From the IMG/VR virus record IMGVR_UViG_3300039106_000534, positions 1 through 20,706 of that record: a stretch of 20,706 nucleotides of DNA. One strand, 5' to 3'. Source of the stretch: a virus. Within the stretch, counting starts at the first letter, position 1. The number at the start of each line of letters is the position of its first letter. Positions 8,063 to 15,052 of the stretch are shown in pieces. Under the pieces are notes generated by a model. The model had not been told where the DNA came from and did not search any database. It saw nothing but the letters and a program-made list of their open reading frames with translations. Position numbers and translations under genes: made by a program.

Positions 8063-9238
8063 TTATTTAATATATATGTATAAAGGTACTTTATTGAGTG
8101 TTGTTTGCATTGCAGCTGCAACTGCAGTCTCTTGTTCCATTTGACTTTGCCTTGTCATTGAATTTAGTAATTCTTTCAAGTCAGTAATTAAAGCTAACTT
8201 ATCTTCACGACCTTGTGCAATTAAGTCAGCTCCATTTAGAGTTACTTCTGCTCCTGGAATAGGTACAGTACTATACTTACTACGGACTAATCCTAACATC
8301 TCTTTTGAGATTGATAATGTGTATTTGTATATCCACTGAATCCCTATATCTTTAATGTTAGTGAATTGGATTCTGCTGTATGGTACATTACTTAAATCGC
8401 TTATTGATCCTGTTGGAGCTTTTAATGGGTTATTTCTTTCAGAAACTACAACGTACTCAAACCACACAGTATAATCTGCTGTTGGTATTGGATAAATGTT
8501 TAGTTTATTATTTCTTAGCTCAAAACTATAAGATGATTTTCTAATCTGGTCATTCATCTCAATTGCTTGAATACGCAATAAATCTGCATATAAAGGCATT
8601 ACTAAAAACGATACGGCTGGTGAAAATGATCCCCATCCAAAACTATCTAAGAGTTGTTGTGTACCTGCTCCAGTACCAACATATGGGTCAAAGTATCTGA
8701 CAATAGCTGGGCTAAAATCATGGTAGATTCGCTTAATCTCAATAGCACTACCACTCTCACGAGTAGCTGCAAACAAAGCATCTAAGTCGTATGTCTGTTG
8801 ACCTGGAACAAGGCTAATATAACCTTTTTTCCAGTTTACATTACCACCACTTCCAACTTCGTTACCATAGCTTTTTGCTAGTTCAATTGTCCTACCAAAG
8901 TTTGGACTAATTACTCTACCACTTAATTGATTGCTAGTAGGTGTTCCAACTAAAGTAAGCATGTAGTCTTTAGCATTGTTCATGTTAACTTGAGTACTAA
9001 ACTCAGTTACTGCTTCTTCAAATGCTGCGTATAAGTTGATATCTTGTAGTTCAATTTCTGTTATTGGATAACCTAATCTTTTAGCACACCAATCTGCAAC
9101 TTTGTCAGCTTCGACTTTAAATGTAGCATCACCATCATAATAACCAAACGGAGTTGGTCTAACTGCACTAGATCCAGTATAATATGATGCAGACATTGCT
9201 ATGAAGCTGCTTGATCCGGGCCAAATTGGAATATTCAT
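8063..9238 (-). CDS. gp13: gp13-like neck (head completion) protein
   Basis: This is a neck protein needed to stabilise the packaged head before tail joining. Two T4 gp13 blocks are visible. VADWCAKRLGYPITEIELQD (48-67) corresponds to the RRLGAPIINVELTP block, and IPGAEVTLNGADLIAQGRED (327-346) corresponds to the [20 protein letters not shown] block, with the same following helix. Between them lie beta-rich stretches with YDLDALFAATRE and LNIYPIPTADYTVWFEYVVV. It has 391 residues against about 309 in T4, the extra length being at both ends. It is the first gene of the neck operon, with a TATTTATA motif 16 nt upstream and no Shine-Dalgarno sequence (leader GTAAAGTAAAGACACATG). The tail end of the gene is almost contiguous with gp14. 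Confidence 0.82.
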   Translation of the reverse strand: MNIPIWPGSSSFIAMSASYYTGSSAVRPTPFGYYDGDATFKVEADKVADWCAKRLGYPITEIELQDINLYAAFEEAVTEFSTQVNMNNAKDYMLTLVGTPTSNQLSGRVISPNFGRTIELAKSYGNEVGSGGNVNWKKGYISLVPGQQTYDLDALFAATRESGSAIEIKRIYHDFSPAIVRYFDPYVGTGAGTQQLLDSFGWGSFSPAVSFLVMPLYADLLRIQAIEMNDQIRKSSYSFELRNNKLNIYPIPTADYTVWFEYVVVSERNNPLKAPTGSISDLSNVPYSRIQFTNIKDIGIQWIYKYTLSISKEMLGLVRSKYSTVPIPGAEVTLNGADLIAQGREDKLALITDLKELLNSMTRQSQMEQETAVAAAMQTTLNKVPLYIYIK

Positions 9239-9254
9239 GTGTCTTTACTTTACA

Positions 9255-9262
9255 TATAAATA
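9255..9262 (-). promoter_or_regulatory. Promoter-like TATTTATA motif, neck operon
   Basis: The coding strand reads TTACTATTTATATGTAAAG, an exact octamer 16 nt upstream of the gp13 start and downstream of the PhoH gene stop. The flanking ACTATTTATAT is shared with the copy before PhoH, and part of it with the portal copy. Confidence 0.5.
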
Positions 9263-9317
9263 GTAATCATTTGAATTAAAAAGACTGCCTGTTGGCCTTA
9301 TTATCGGGTATTACTAC

Positions 9318-9986
9318 CTATTTACCATACTCATAGTCGAGTATCTTACCTACTAGATCCGATCTGTGGTTTTCTTTTAGTTTAACCCACTTTATCTCTT
9401 GAATCTTTTTTGATATCTCGATAACATAGGATAACCCATTCATCTCACCAGTTGGTGTTTTAATATCCATCTGCTCATTATCCCCATTTATAATAATCTT
9501 ACCATTTTTACCCAAACGAGTAAGAATAGCTAACATTTCAGATTTAGTTAGGTTTTGAGCCTCTTCTACTACTAATACGTCATCAATAGTCTTACCTCGT
9601 ATAAACTGCACTGGGAGTGCTTTTATCTTTTCAGCTTCCACTAGCTTTGCTACTTCTCCTTTGTCTGTACAGCATTTCTTTAAGTTTTCAAGTAATGCTT
9701 CCATGTAAGGATCAAACTTTTCACCCAATGCTCCTGGTAAGAATCCAAGACTTTTTCCTACTTCAATTGTTGCTCTGGTGTTGTAGATACAACTAACTTG
9801 TTTCTTTTTAAGAAAATCTAAAGCAGCTTGTGCACAAACTAAAGACTTGCCTGATCCTGCTCTACCTGTTATTACAACGATTTGATTTTCTACTATTAAA
9901 GCTTTTGCAGCTTTTTGTTCTTCATTCAGCTGAACTGCATTGATTGCTTTAATTTCAGCTTTTCTTTCTCTCTTAGGTTCGATCAT
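9318..9986 (-). CDS. phoH: PhoH-like P-loop ATPase
   Basis: The 222-aa protein has the hallmarks of the PhoH family of P-loop ATPases. These are a Walker A GRAGSGKS (41-48), the GFLPGALGEKFDPYMEALL block (81-99, the family's LPG..EK..PY element), RGKTID (130-135), a Walker B VLVVEEAQN (137-145), and a sensor-like GDNEQMD (168-174). The C-terminal KENHRSD (204-210) also fits. About 25-30 residues precede the ATPase core, and no extra RNA-binding domain is seen. PhoH genes are common auxiliary genes in marine and freshwater phages. Phosphate-starvation and RNA-metabolism roles have been proposed, but the phage function is not settled. Here it is a monocistronic cassette between the capsid terminator and the neck operon, with its own promoter-like motif 12 nt upstream. 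Confidence 0.88.
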   Translation of the reverse strand: MIEPKRERKAEIKAINAVQLNEEQKAAKALIVENQIVVITGRAGSGKSLVCAQAALDFLKKKQVSCIYNTRATIEVGKSLGFLPGALGEKFDPYMEALLENLKKCCTDKGEVAKLVEAEKIKALPVQFIRGKTIDDVLVVEEAQNLTKSEMLAILTRLGKNGKIIINGDNEQMDIKTPTGEMNGLSYVIEISKKIQEIKWVKLKENHRSDLVGKILDYEYGK

Positions 9987-9998
9987 ATAACAATTTTA

Positions 9999-10006
9999 TA
10001 TAAATA
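9999..10006 (-). promoter_or_regulatory. Promoter-like TATTTATA motif, phoH cassette
   Basis: The coding strand reads CAACTATTTATATAAAATTG, an exact octamer 12 nt upstream of the PhoH start. It lies immediately downstream of the major-capsid terminator, exactly where a new transcription unit is expected. This is the best positional support for the motif being a promoter. Confidence 0.55.
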
Positions 10007-10017
10007 GTTGTATAAAC

Positions 10018-10043
10018 AAAAAAGCCCCACATTTCTGTGAGGC
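10018..10043 (-). terminator. Intrinsic terminator of the major capsid gene
   Basis: In minus-strand RNA, GCCUCAC pairs with GUGGGGC (7 bp including one G-U wobble) around a 6-nt AGAAAU loop, followed by six U. The wobble pair becomes a mismatch if read on the plus strand, so the structure works in the direction of the genes. It starts 24 nt after the major capsid stop. Confidence 0.85.
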
Positions 10044-10067
10044 CTTTTAATCTAAGACTGATTAGTA

Positions 10068-11678
10068 TTAGTAGTTGTTTAATTGACCTACATATACTTT
10101 TCCGTAGAACTCTGGACGAGTTACAACTTTCGCGTAACGAGTCATAACACCACGACGTGGTACGAAGTTGTTTGGATCGTACACAAGTGGAGTTAACATT
10201 AACGGAATGTATGGAGCGTATACAGCACCAGTTTCTAAGAACTGAGTACCACGGAAGCCCATTAATACAGTGTTTTCTTGCATGTATGGATTCTTGTACA
10301 CTTCGTAGCGGCTAGTTAAAGCACCTACTTTTTGTACACCCATTGCAAACTTCATCTTAGTTCCATCACCGTCAGCAGCATATCCTGGGATTGATTCGAG
10401 GATAGTAGCGATATCAGGAGAACAAACTAAGAAGTTAGCACCACCACGTAAGGTTTTAGCGTGGATTTTGTTTGATACTTTTTGTAATTTAGTTCCTAAA
10501 GTTGCGAACCAAGTACCTTGAATATAAGCGTTACCACTTACGTTAGGATCAGCGATAAATGAAGTACCATTCCAGATCTCATTTGTACGTGCAGACCAGT
10601 AGTCAGTTGTAGCAGCAGCAGAGATTAACATATCTAAGATCTCTAAATCGATTTCCATAGAAACGTATTCAGATAACATAGCAGTTAATTCACCTTCAGC
10701 ATCTACTGAGTGGTAAGCATTCAAATCTTGAGCAAATTCTGGAGTCCAGCTTGCTTTCAACTTACGAGTCTTAGCAGTAACTGGAATAGAACGCATTTGG
10801 AGTTCAATTTCAGGAATGTTTAAGTTAGTATCTAAAGAACGACCGTTTGCGGTTTCGAAATCGCTACGAGCATCATTAGTAGGTTGGATAGAGTAAGATA
10901 CTGCATAAGTTTGAGTACTTCCTGAACCAGCTACACTTGCACTAATAATCATTACTAAGTCATTACCACTTTTAACAGAGAATGCAGGGAAATAAGTAGT
11001 ACCAGCAGTCAAAGTTACAGGAGTAGAACCTGAAGCAGGGATAAATCCACGAACCGCGTAAGCGTCAGCAGTTGTACCAGCTCCAGTAAAGAAGTTAGAG
11101 AAAGTTAATTTACGGTAGTTAGCTAAAGATGCAGTGAAATCACCATCAAAGTTAACGTCAGTAGCAGCAACTGAACCAGTAGTTACAGTTAATCCACCAG
11201 TAATGGCAGTATTCATTGAGTAGCCGAAACGACCAGCACCATAAAGACCGTCAGATGGAGCACCAGCTGCGTTAGTGATACCTTGCAAAGTACCAGTTTG
11301 GTTTTGTCCTTGTGGAGCGAAGCCAAATGGTTGTTTGCTGTTAGCATATTTAAAATCTAGATAGAATACTAGACCTGAAGGCAAGTTCATTGGTTGTACG
11401 CTTACAAATTCTTTAGCAGCGATCTCAGCGAAGATACGACGTACTAAAGGTAAAGCAACACCATGCCATTGTTCAAATCCAGCACCAGATGTACCAGACA
11501 TTTCTGCTGATCCCTCTTTAATTAATTGTCTTGCTTGGTTTTCTAAAAGGACTGCAACAGTTGATTTCTCATTACCGCCTTTTAAACCTTCCATTAGGCC
11601 TGTTTTAGACCATTTGGTAATTAACGGCTTCACTTCGTCAGCACGATTTACATTACCCATGTTTTCAAATAAATTCAT
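10068..11678 (-). CDS. gp23: Major capsid protein, T4 gp23 family
   Basis: This is the subunit of the hexameric head lattice. The gp23 signature is clear: VALPLVRRIFAEIAAKEFVS (74-93) followed by VQPMNLPSGLVFYLDFKYA (94-112), matching the T4 MVRRAIPNLIA...GVQPMNSPTGQVF region. Its length (536 aa) is close to T4 gp23 (521). A probable prohead-protease site of the L/I-x-E type is LIKE|GSAE at residues 52-59, near the T4 cleavage position (residue 65). Residues about 120-290 are Thr/Ser/Gly-rich and poorly recognisable, and may form the insertion domain. The gene follows the scaffold gene by 34 nt, with an A-rich leader (AACAAACAAACAAATG) lacking a Shine-Dalgarno sequence, and is closed by a strong terminator, as expected for the most expressed late gene. 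Confidence 0.92.
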   Translation of the reverse strand: MNLFENMGNVNRADEVKPLITKWSKTGLMEGLKGGNEKSTVAVLLENQARQLIKEGSAEMSGTSGAGFEQWHGVALPLVRRIFAEIAAKEFVSVQPMNLPSGLVFYLDFKYANSKQPFGFAPQGQNQTGTLQGITNAAGAPSDGLYGAGRFGYSMNTAITGGLTVTTGSVAATDVNFDGDFTASLANYRKLTFSNFFTGAGTTADAYAVRGFIPASGSTPVTLTAGTTYFPAFSVKSGNDLVMIISASVAGSGSTQTYAVSYSIQPTNDARSDFETANGRSLDTNLNIPEIELQMRSIPVTAKTRKLKASWTPEFAQDLNAYHSVDAEGELTAMLSEYVSMEIDLEILDMLISAAATTDYWSARTNEIWNGTSFIADPNVSGNAYIQGTWFATLGTKLQKVSNKIHAKTLRGGANFLVCSPDIATILESIPGYAADGDGTKMKFAMGVQKVGALTSRYEVYKNPYMQENTVLMGFRGTQFLETGAVYAPYIPLMLTPLVYDPNNFVPRRGVMTRYAKVVTRPEFYGKVYVGQLNNY

Positions 11679-11712
11679 TTGTTTGTTTGTTTGGTTTTTT
11701 GTTAATTAATAA

Positions 11713-12756
11713 TTACTTGTTGTTGTACTCTACAAGAGTTTTGAAACGATTGTAAACATTGTTACTTTCTGCAATGATCTTAGTTGCTTTAGACGGAGCT
11801 GAAGCAAGACCTTCGTTCATTTTAGTTTTTGGTTTCGGTGCTGGTTTTTTAGCTTTGCTGTTTACTGATTCAGATAAAGTAGCATAAATCAATTTAGCTT
11901 CGCGTACATTCTTAGCACGATCAAAAGTTTCAATAATTTTTACTTTTTGAGTTTCAGTCAATTCACCTTTTTTGAATAACTTGTTAACGAATAACAATTT
12001 AGCATTAAGTAAATTTACTTCATTCAATTTAGAACGTAAGAACTTAATCACATTGTAAGCTTCTTCAAGCTCTGCTTCTGTTTTCATGTTCTCTTCTTCT
12101 TCCTCTTCTTCTTCATCTTCTTCATTCAAAGCTGCGATGATTTCTTCTAAGTTGATTTCTTCGTCCTCTTCGTTTACAGCATCTGGATCTTCTGACTCTT
12201 CGATGTCGTCTGTTTCACCAGCCATGTTCTTCTCACCCCAATTGCGTTCTTCACCGTGTGGTTGTTCCACTTCAGTGTCATCTTCGCCTTCGAGTTCACG
12301 TAAGATTTCTTCCATATCCAAATCTTGTTCCTCTTCTTCGTCAGAATACTCTTCTTCTTCTTCAGGATACTCATCTTCCTCTTCTGGCATGTCATCTACT
12401 GGCATGTCCATAGAATCTTCCTCTTCTTCAGATTCGTCAGAATATTCTTCTTCTTCCATGTAGTTCTTCATACCTTCGTTGTCTGGATCTTCGTCATTTG
12501 TGATTCCAGCCATTCTTTTCATCTGCTCCACTTGCTCTTGGTCTTCCATAGAAGTTTTTTTATCTTCACCCTCACCATTCATACCCATCTCTTCTTTAAT
12601 CTTGTGAGATAGCATTGATTGTAGTTTTGGTGCAAAAGCTTCTTCCAAAGCGACCTTAGCATTAGCAAGAGCAGTTTCGCGTACGGCTTTAGCGTCAGCG
12701 ATTGCGTCTTTTAATAGTTTGTTCATTTTGTTTTTTGATTTTTTGACTACTGTCAT
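11713..12756 (-). CDS. gp22: Prohead core scaffold protein, gp22-like
   Basis: The protein sits directly before the major capsid gene, the place of T4 gp22, the main internal scaffold of the prohead. Residues 11-57 are a basic/helical segment (KLLKDAIADAKAVRETALAN). Residues 60-225 are extremely acidic, with long Glu/Asp runs. Residues 228-300 form a helical domain (EAYNVIKFLRSKLNEVNLLN, then LTETQKVKIIETFDRAKNVR) similar to the T4 gp22 C-terminal half with LTESQKEKV. The tail (303-347) is basic with KKPAPKPKTK. Several L-x-E sites (LNE, LRE, MNE) would allow destruction by gp21. A second ATG at 12726 (MNKLLKDA) sits behind an A-rich stretch like that of the capsid gene and may be the true start. 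The exact scaffold name rests on position and domain pattern. Confidence 0.78.
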   Translation of the reverse strand: MTVVKKSKNKMNKLLKDAIADAKAVRETALANAKVALEEAFAPKLQSMLSHKIKEEMGMNGEGEDKKTSMEDQEQVEQMKRMAGITNDEDPDNEGMKNYMEEEEYSDESEEEEDSMDMPVDDMPEEEDEYPEEEEEYSDEEEEQDLDMEEILRELEGEDDTEVEQPHGEERNWGEKNMAGETDDIEESEDPDAVNEEDEEINLEEIIAALNEEDEEEEEEEENMKTEAELEEAYNVIKFLRSKLNEVNLLNAKLLFVNKLFKKGELTETQKVKIIETFDRAKNVREAKLIYATLSESVNSKAKKPAPKPKTKMNEGLASAPSKATKIIAESNNVYNRFKTLVEYNNK

Positions 12757-12776
12757 ATAGCTATTGAAAAGCTATA
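12757..12776 (-). other. Inverted repeat next to the scaffold start codon
   Basis: ATAGCT and AGCTAT form a 6-7 bp stem around a 7-nt loop directly before (and partly touching) the ATG at 12756. It could hide that start and favour the ATG at 12726. A role is speculative. Confidence 0.25.
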
Positions 12777-12795
12777 ATAAAATTCGGTTAATAGA

Positions 12796-12817
12796 ACACT
12801 ATATAGTAGGATAGTGT
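12796..12817 (-). other. Leader hairpin of the scaffold-capsid operon
   Basis: A perfect 7-bp inverted repeat (ACACTAT/ATAGTGT) with an 8-nt loop sits downstream of the promoter-like motif. It may stabilise the 5' end of a highly expressed mRNA. The fibre-like gene has a similar ACAC/GTGT leader hairpin. Confidence 0.3.
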
Positions 12818-12824
12818 ATTTGGA

Positions 12825-12832
12825 TATAAATA
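12825..12832 (-). promoter_or_regulatory. Promoter-like TATTTATA motif, scaffold-capsid operon
   Basis: The coding strand reads GATATATTTATATCCAAATA, an exact octamer 68 nt upstream of the start at 12756. It lies in the largest intergenic gap of the window (116 nt), which also holds two hairpins and a weak terminator candidate. Confidence 0.5.
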
Positions 12833-12851
12833 TATCATTTATAACCAAAAT

Positions 12852-12871
12852 ATATTTTTTTAGAAAAATAT
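12852..12871 (-). terminator. Possible weak terminator after the 145-aa gene
   Basis: An 8-bp all-A/T stem (ATATTTTT/AAAAATAT) with a 4-nt loop follows the stop at 12873 and is followed by ATTTT. It is positioned to separate the protease operon from the scaffold operon, but an A/T-only stem is weak evidence. Confidence 0.25.
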
Positions 12872-12872
12872 T

Positions 12873-13310
12873 TTATTTTTTAGGTTTGAAAAACCTTTTA
12901 ACGCTTTCTGAGATATCATCAAAGTTTACAAGCACATCTACTTGATCAGGCTGTGTTGTTACTACGATTCCATCTTTACTAATACTCTTTACAACACCAG
13001 TATCGCTTAAAAAGTTTGCTGTGTTATACTTCTTTACTTTACTGACGTTAAACTTGATTGGAATGCCTGCTGGTTTTTCTGCAGGTGCTTTCTTTTCCTT
13101 ATCTTTACCTTCTTCTCCTTCTGCATCATCTGCAGGTGCATCGTCTGCAGGAGCTTCATCACTACCCTCATCACCAGCTGCTGCAGCAAATGGGTTGTCT
13201 TCTCCTCCTTCTTCGGCAGGAGCATCTTCTTCCTTATCTTCAGCTTCTTTTAGATACTGCTTGAATGAGGCAGATATACGACTCCAGTCTATGCTCTTAG
13301 TGGATTTCAT
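12873..13310 (-). CDS. Acidic prohead-region protein (145 aa), unknown
   Basis: A longer frame reaches 13382, but those residues lie inside the upstream gene. The ATG at 13310 gives MKSTKSIDWSRISASFKQYL and overlaps the upstream stop by 14 nt, which is usual here. Three parts are seen. The first is a short amphipathic N-terminus ending YLKEAED, with an L-x-E site for the prohead protease. The second is an acidic Ala/Glu/Asp/Pro-rich linker of about 70 residues (EEDAPAEEGGEDNPFAAAAG). The third is a compact C-terminal domain (about 85-145, VSKVKKYNTANFLSDTGVVK then VLVNFDDISESVKRFF) that looks like a small beta/alpha fold. Location between gp21 and the scaffold suggests a prohead core or minor capsid component. 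No family is recognised. Confidence 0.65.
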   Translation of the reverse strand: MKSTKSIDWSRISASFKQYLKEAEDKEEDAPAEEGGEDNPFAAAAGDEGSDEAPADDAPADDAEGEEGKDKEKKAPAEKPAGIPIKFNVSKVKKYNTANFLSDTGVVKSISKDGIVVTTQPDQVDVLVNFDDISESVKRFFKPKK

Positions 13311-13656
13311 AATAACGTGATAAGGTGTGACCCATTTCTTCGTATAACGATTCCAATCTTTGTTGTAATTTACTAACTTCATTCACAGTTTTCATAAACT
13401 GTTCATTGTTAGCCTTTAATGACTTCATGTTACGTTTAACGGTAATGTCATCAAAAGAGTCATCAGTCTCTTGCAAAGCAATTCGTTCTGCATTCTCAAC
13501 AATATTGCTAACAGCTTTTGCTGCTTCTCTTAGACTATCTGTACGGTAGATTGTATTACCATACTCATTAAACTTGGCTACTTCTTGTAGGAATGCTGCT
13601 TTTTCGTTTAATCCGACCTTTTGATCGATACTTTCTTTAATTTTTGTTAGTTTCAT
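13297..13656 (-). CDS. Helical prohead-region protein (119 aa), unknown
   Basis: The protein begins MKLTKIKESIDQKVGLNEKA and is almost wholly helical, with a Leu/Gln/Glu-rich coiled-coil segment near residues 80-110 (ANNEQFMKTVNEVSKLQQRL). An L-x-E motif (GLNE, residues 15-18) near the N-terminus resembles prohead-protease cleavage sites, and a similar LNE occurs in several neighbours. There is no membrane segment and no catalytic motif. It starts 2 nt after the gp21 stop and overlaps the next gene by 14 nt, so it is inside the head operon. T4 has small internal prohead proteins (gp67, gp68) nearby but on the other side of gene 21. Equivalence is only a suggestion. Confidence 0.65.
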   Translation of the reverse strand: MKLTKIKESIDQKVGLNEKAAFLQEVAKFNEYGNTIYRTDSLREAAKAVSNIVENAERIALQETDDSFDDITVKRNMKSLKANNEQFMKTVNEVSKLQQRLESLYEEMGHTLSRYYEIH

Positions 13657-13658
13657 GA

Positions 13659-14261
13659 TTACATTATTGAGATTATATCACTGATGAGTGAGTTAATTTT
13701 TGAATACTTGTTTGTTTGTGTAACTACTTTTACACCTTCATTAAGGTTATCCATAAAAGCTCCTTGAGTAGATGGATTAGATACTAAGTCCCAGCATACA
13801 ATTTCAAAATCGTCTGCTACAACTACCTTACCTTCACCTAACTCTCTTACACTGCCCATACCACGGGAACTAATCCCTAATCTGATACCAGCTTTTAATA
13901 GCTCTTTTGCAATGTTTCCTGATGGTGTAGGTAGAATTTCTATCTTACCCATCAAGTCACTACCTTCCCACCATAAGTCAATTACATTGTGGCATACATT
14001 GGATAGATTCACTACTGAAGATTCTGGATGATCCAGTTCTCCTAAAGCTCTTTTTTCAGCTACAAAAGTGTTTTTATATTTGTTAGCTTCACGTTTTAAA
14101 ATATCTAATGGATACTTTCTTTGGTTTTGATTGAAGGCATCACCTCTTTGCATTACACCACTTACGATCAATTTGCCTTGATTTGAGCTAATTGATTCAT
14201 TAATCTGTTCTGGTGTAAATTGAATTGAACCTATATAATCTACTATTACTTGCTTGTTCAT
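13659..14261 (-). CDS. gp21: Prohead protease, T4 gp21 family
   Basis: This is a serine protease that matures the prohead by cutting core and capsid proteins after L/I-x-E. The family pattern is complete. QRGDAFNQNQRKYP (38-51) is the substrate-groove region, RALGELDHPES (71-81) carries the catalytic His78, and GISSRGMGS (129-137) carries the catalytic Ser (131 or 132). VCWDLVSNPS (155-164) contains a conserved Asp158. At 200 residues it is close to T4 gp21 (212). A possible self-cleavage site is NLNE|GV at residues 172-177, leaving a C-terminal tail that could be removed on inactivation. The start overlaps the upstream stop as ATGA, indicating translational coupling. The other head genes around it supply its presumed substrates. 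Confidence 0.9.
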   Translation of the reverse strand: MNKQVIVDYIGSIQFTPEQINESISSNQGKLIVSGVMQRGDAFNQNQRKYPLDILKREANKYKNTFVAEKRALGELDHPESSVVNLSNVCHNVIDLWWEGSDLMGKIEILPTPSGNIAKELLKAGIRLGISSRGMGSVRELGEGKVVVADDFEIVCWDLVSNPSTQGAFMDNLNEGVKVVTQTNKYSKINSLISDIISIM

Positions 14262-15052
14262 GGTTTAAATGTTTGTGCTATGCTTTTACCCCCAGTTAAT
14301 CTCTTTGCTAATCCTGCTATGTTTTTAAAGAGTTCTTCTTCTTGGTTCATATTTCCTAACCTCTCTTCTTTGTCCATACCTTGGTATAAAACCTCTCCTT
14401 TTATGTAGTCTATTGCACAAGAAGGCTCTCCTGCTATATAAATATCAAACTCATAAATATCAGTACCTTTTTGTTCATATTCTACTTCTGATGCTTTGAT
14501 GTCCATACCAGCTTTGTTAAATAACTTCACTAGTTTGTCTTTTACAGATGATGCAGCTAATTCTTTTAAGTTTGCAAGTTTACGAGCTTTTTTATTTACT
14601 TCTGCTAAACGTCTGCTTATCTTTAAAATAGCTTCGTTAGTACGTTTCCAATACTTACTATCATCTAATTTTGATTCTTGTTTTAGTTTAATGCTATGAT
14701 CTAGTGATCTTGAGATCTCTCTAAGCATTTTACTAACTTCTATAATCTTATTGTTAACTTTCTGTACTTCACTTGTGTTTGCATCTTCTTTGAAGTTTTT
14801 ATAACTTACTTCATGCAATTTAATAAAATGTGGTTTCTTTTTAGAAGCTTTTACTGAGTAGGCATATTCACCTTTCTCTAAGTCAATTGAGTCAGTACCA
14901 TCACCACCTTCTTTACCTGTAAAAGCTGCAGGAGATAGGTATCCTGGGACACCAGCTGTTGTGCTGCCTTCTTCTTTTAATTTGTCAGATTGCTGCTTTG
15001 TATAAGCCTTTATTTCTTCCAGCTCTTCTTGTGTCAGTTTATTACTTAACAT
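14258..15052 (-). CDS. Head-module protein (264 aa), unknown
   Basis: It lies between the portal-linked 285-aa gene and the protease, overlapping both neighbours (11 nt and 4 nt). The N-terminus is charged, with GVPGYLSPAAFTGKEGGDG (about 34-52), a Gly/Pro-rich element that I recall from proteins near portal genes in other T4-like environmental phages. The middle (about 90-165) is long helical and basic (VQKVNNKIIEVSKMLREISR; WKRTNEAILKISRRLAEVNK). The C-terminus (about 170-264) appears to be a mixed fold with YEFDIYIAGEPSCAIDYIKG. No catalytic motif is evident. A prohead core or portal-associated assembly protein is plausible from location; function is unknown. A TATTTATA octamer lies inside the gene at 14437-14444, possibly by chance (it encodes IYI). 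Confidence 0.7.
   Translation of the reverse strand: MLSNKLTQEELEEIKAYTKQQSDKLKEEGSTTAGVPGYLSPAAFTGKEGGDGTDSIDLEKGEYAYSVKASKKKPHFIKLHEVSYKNFKEDANTSEVQKVNNKIIEVSKMLREISRSLDHSIKLKQESKLDDSKYWKRTNEAILKISRRLAEVNKKARKLANLKELAASSVKDKLVKLFNKAGMDIKASEVEYEQKGTDIYEFDIYIAGEPSCAIDYIKGEVLYQGMDKEERLGNMNQEEELFKNIAGLAKRLTGGKSIAQTFKP

Noticed and set aside
8062-8121. Longer N-terminus for gp14 (20 extra codons)
   Set aside because: These codons lie within the gp13 coding end, and the ATG at 8061, 1 nt after the gp13 stop, fits the operon pattern.
9276-9317. Possible terminator after the PhoH gene (GCC/GGC with a following T-run)
   Set aside because: Only about 3 bp of stem can be formed; too weak despite the TTTTT that follows.
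12086-12463. Plus-strand ORF of 125 codons, almost all Ser
   Set aside because: It is the antisense of the Glu/Asp-rich stretch of the scaffold gene; GAA/GAG repeats read backwards give Ser/Phe codons. No leader or independent support.
13021-13320. Plus-strand ORF of 99 codons rich in Ala/Ser
   Set aside because: Antisense shadow of the acidic linker in the 145-aa gene; lies fully opposite coupled minus-strand genes.
13311-13382. Longer N-terminus for the 145-aa acidic protein
   Set aside because: It would overlap the upstream gene by 86 nt; the ATG at 13310 gives a normal short overlap and a natural helical start.
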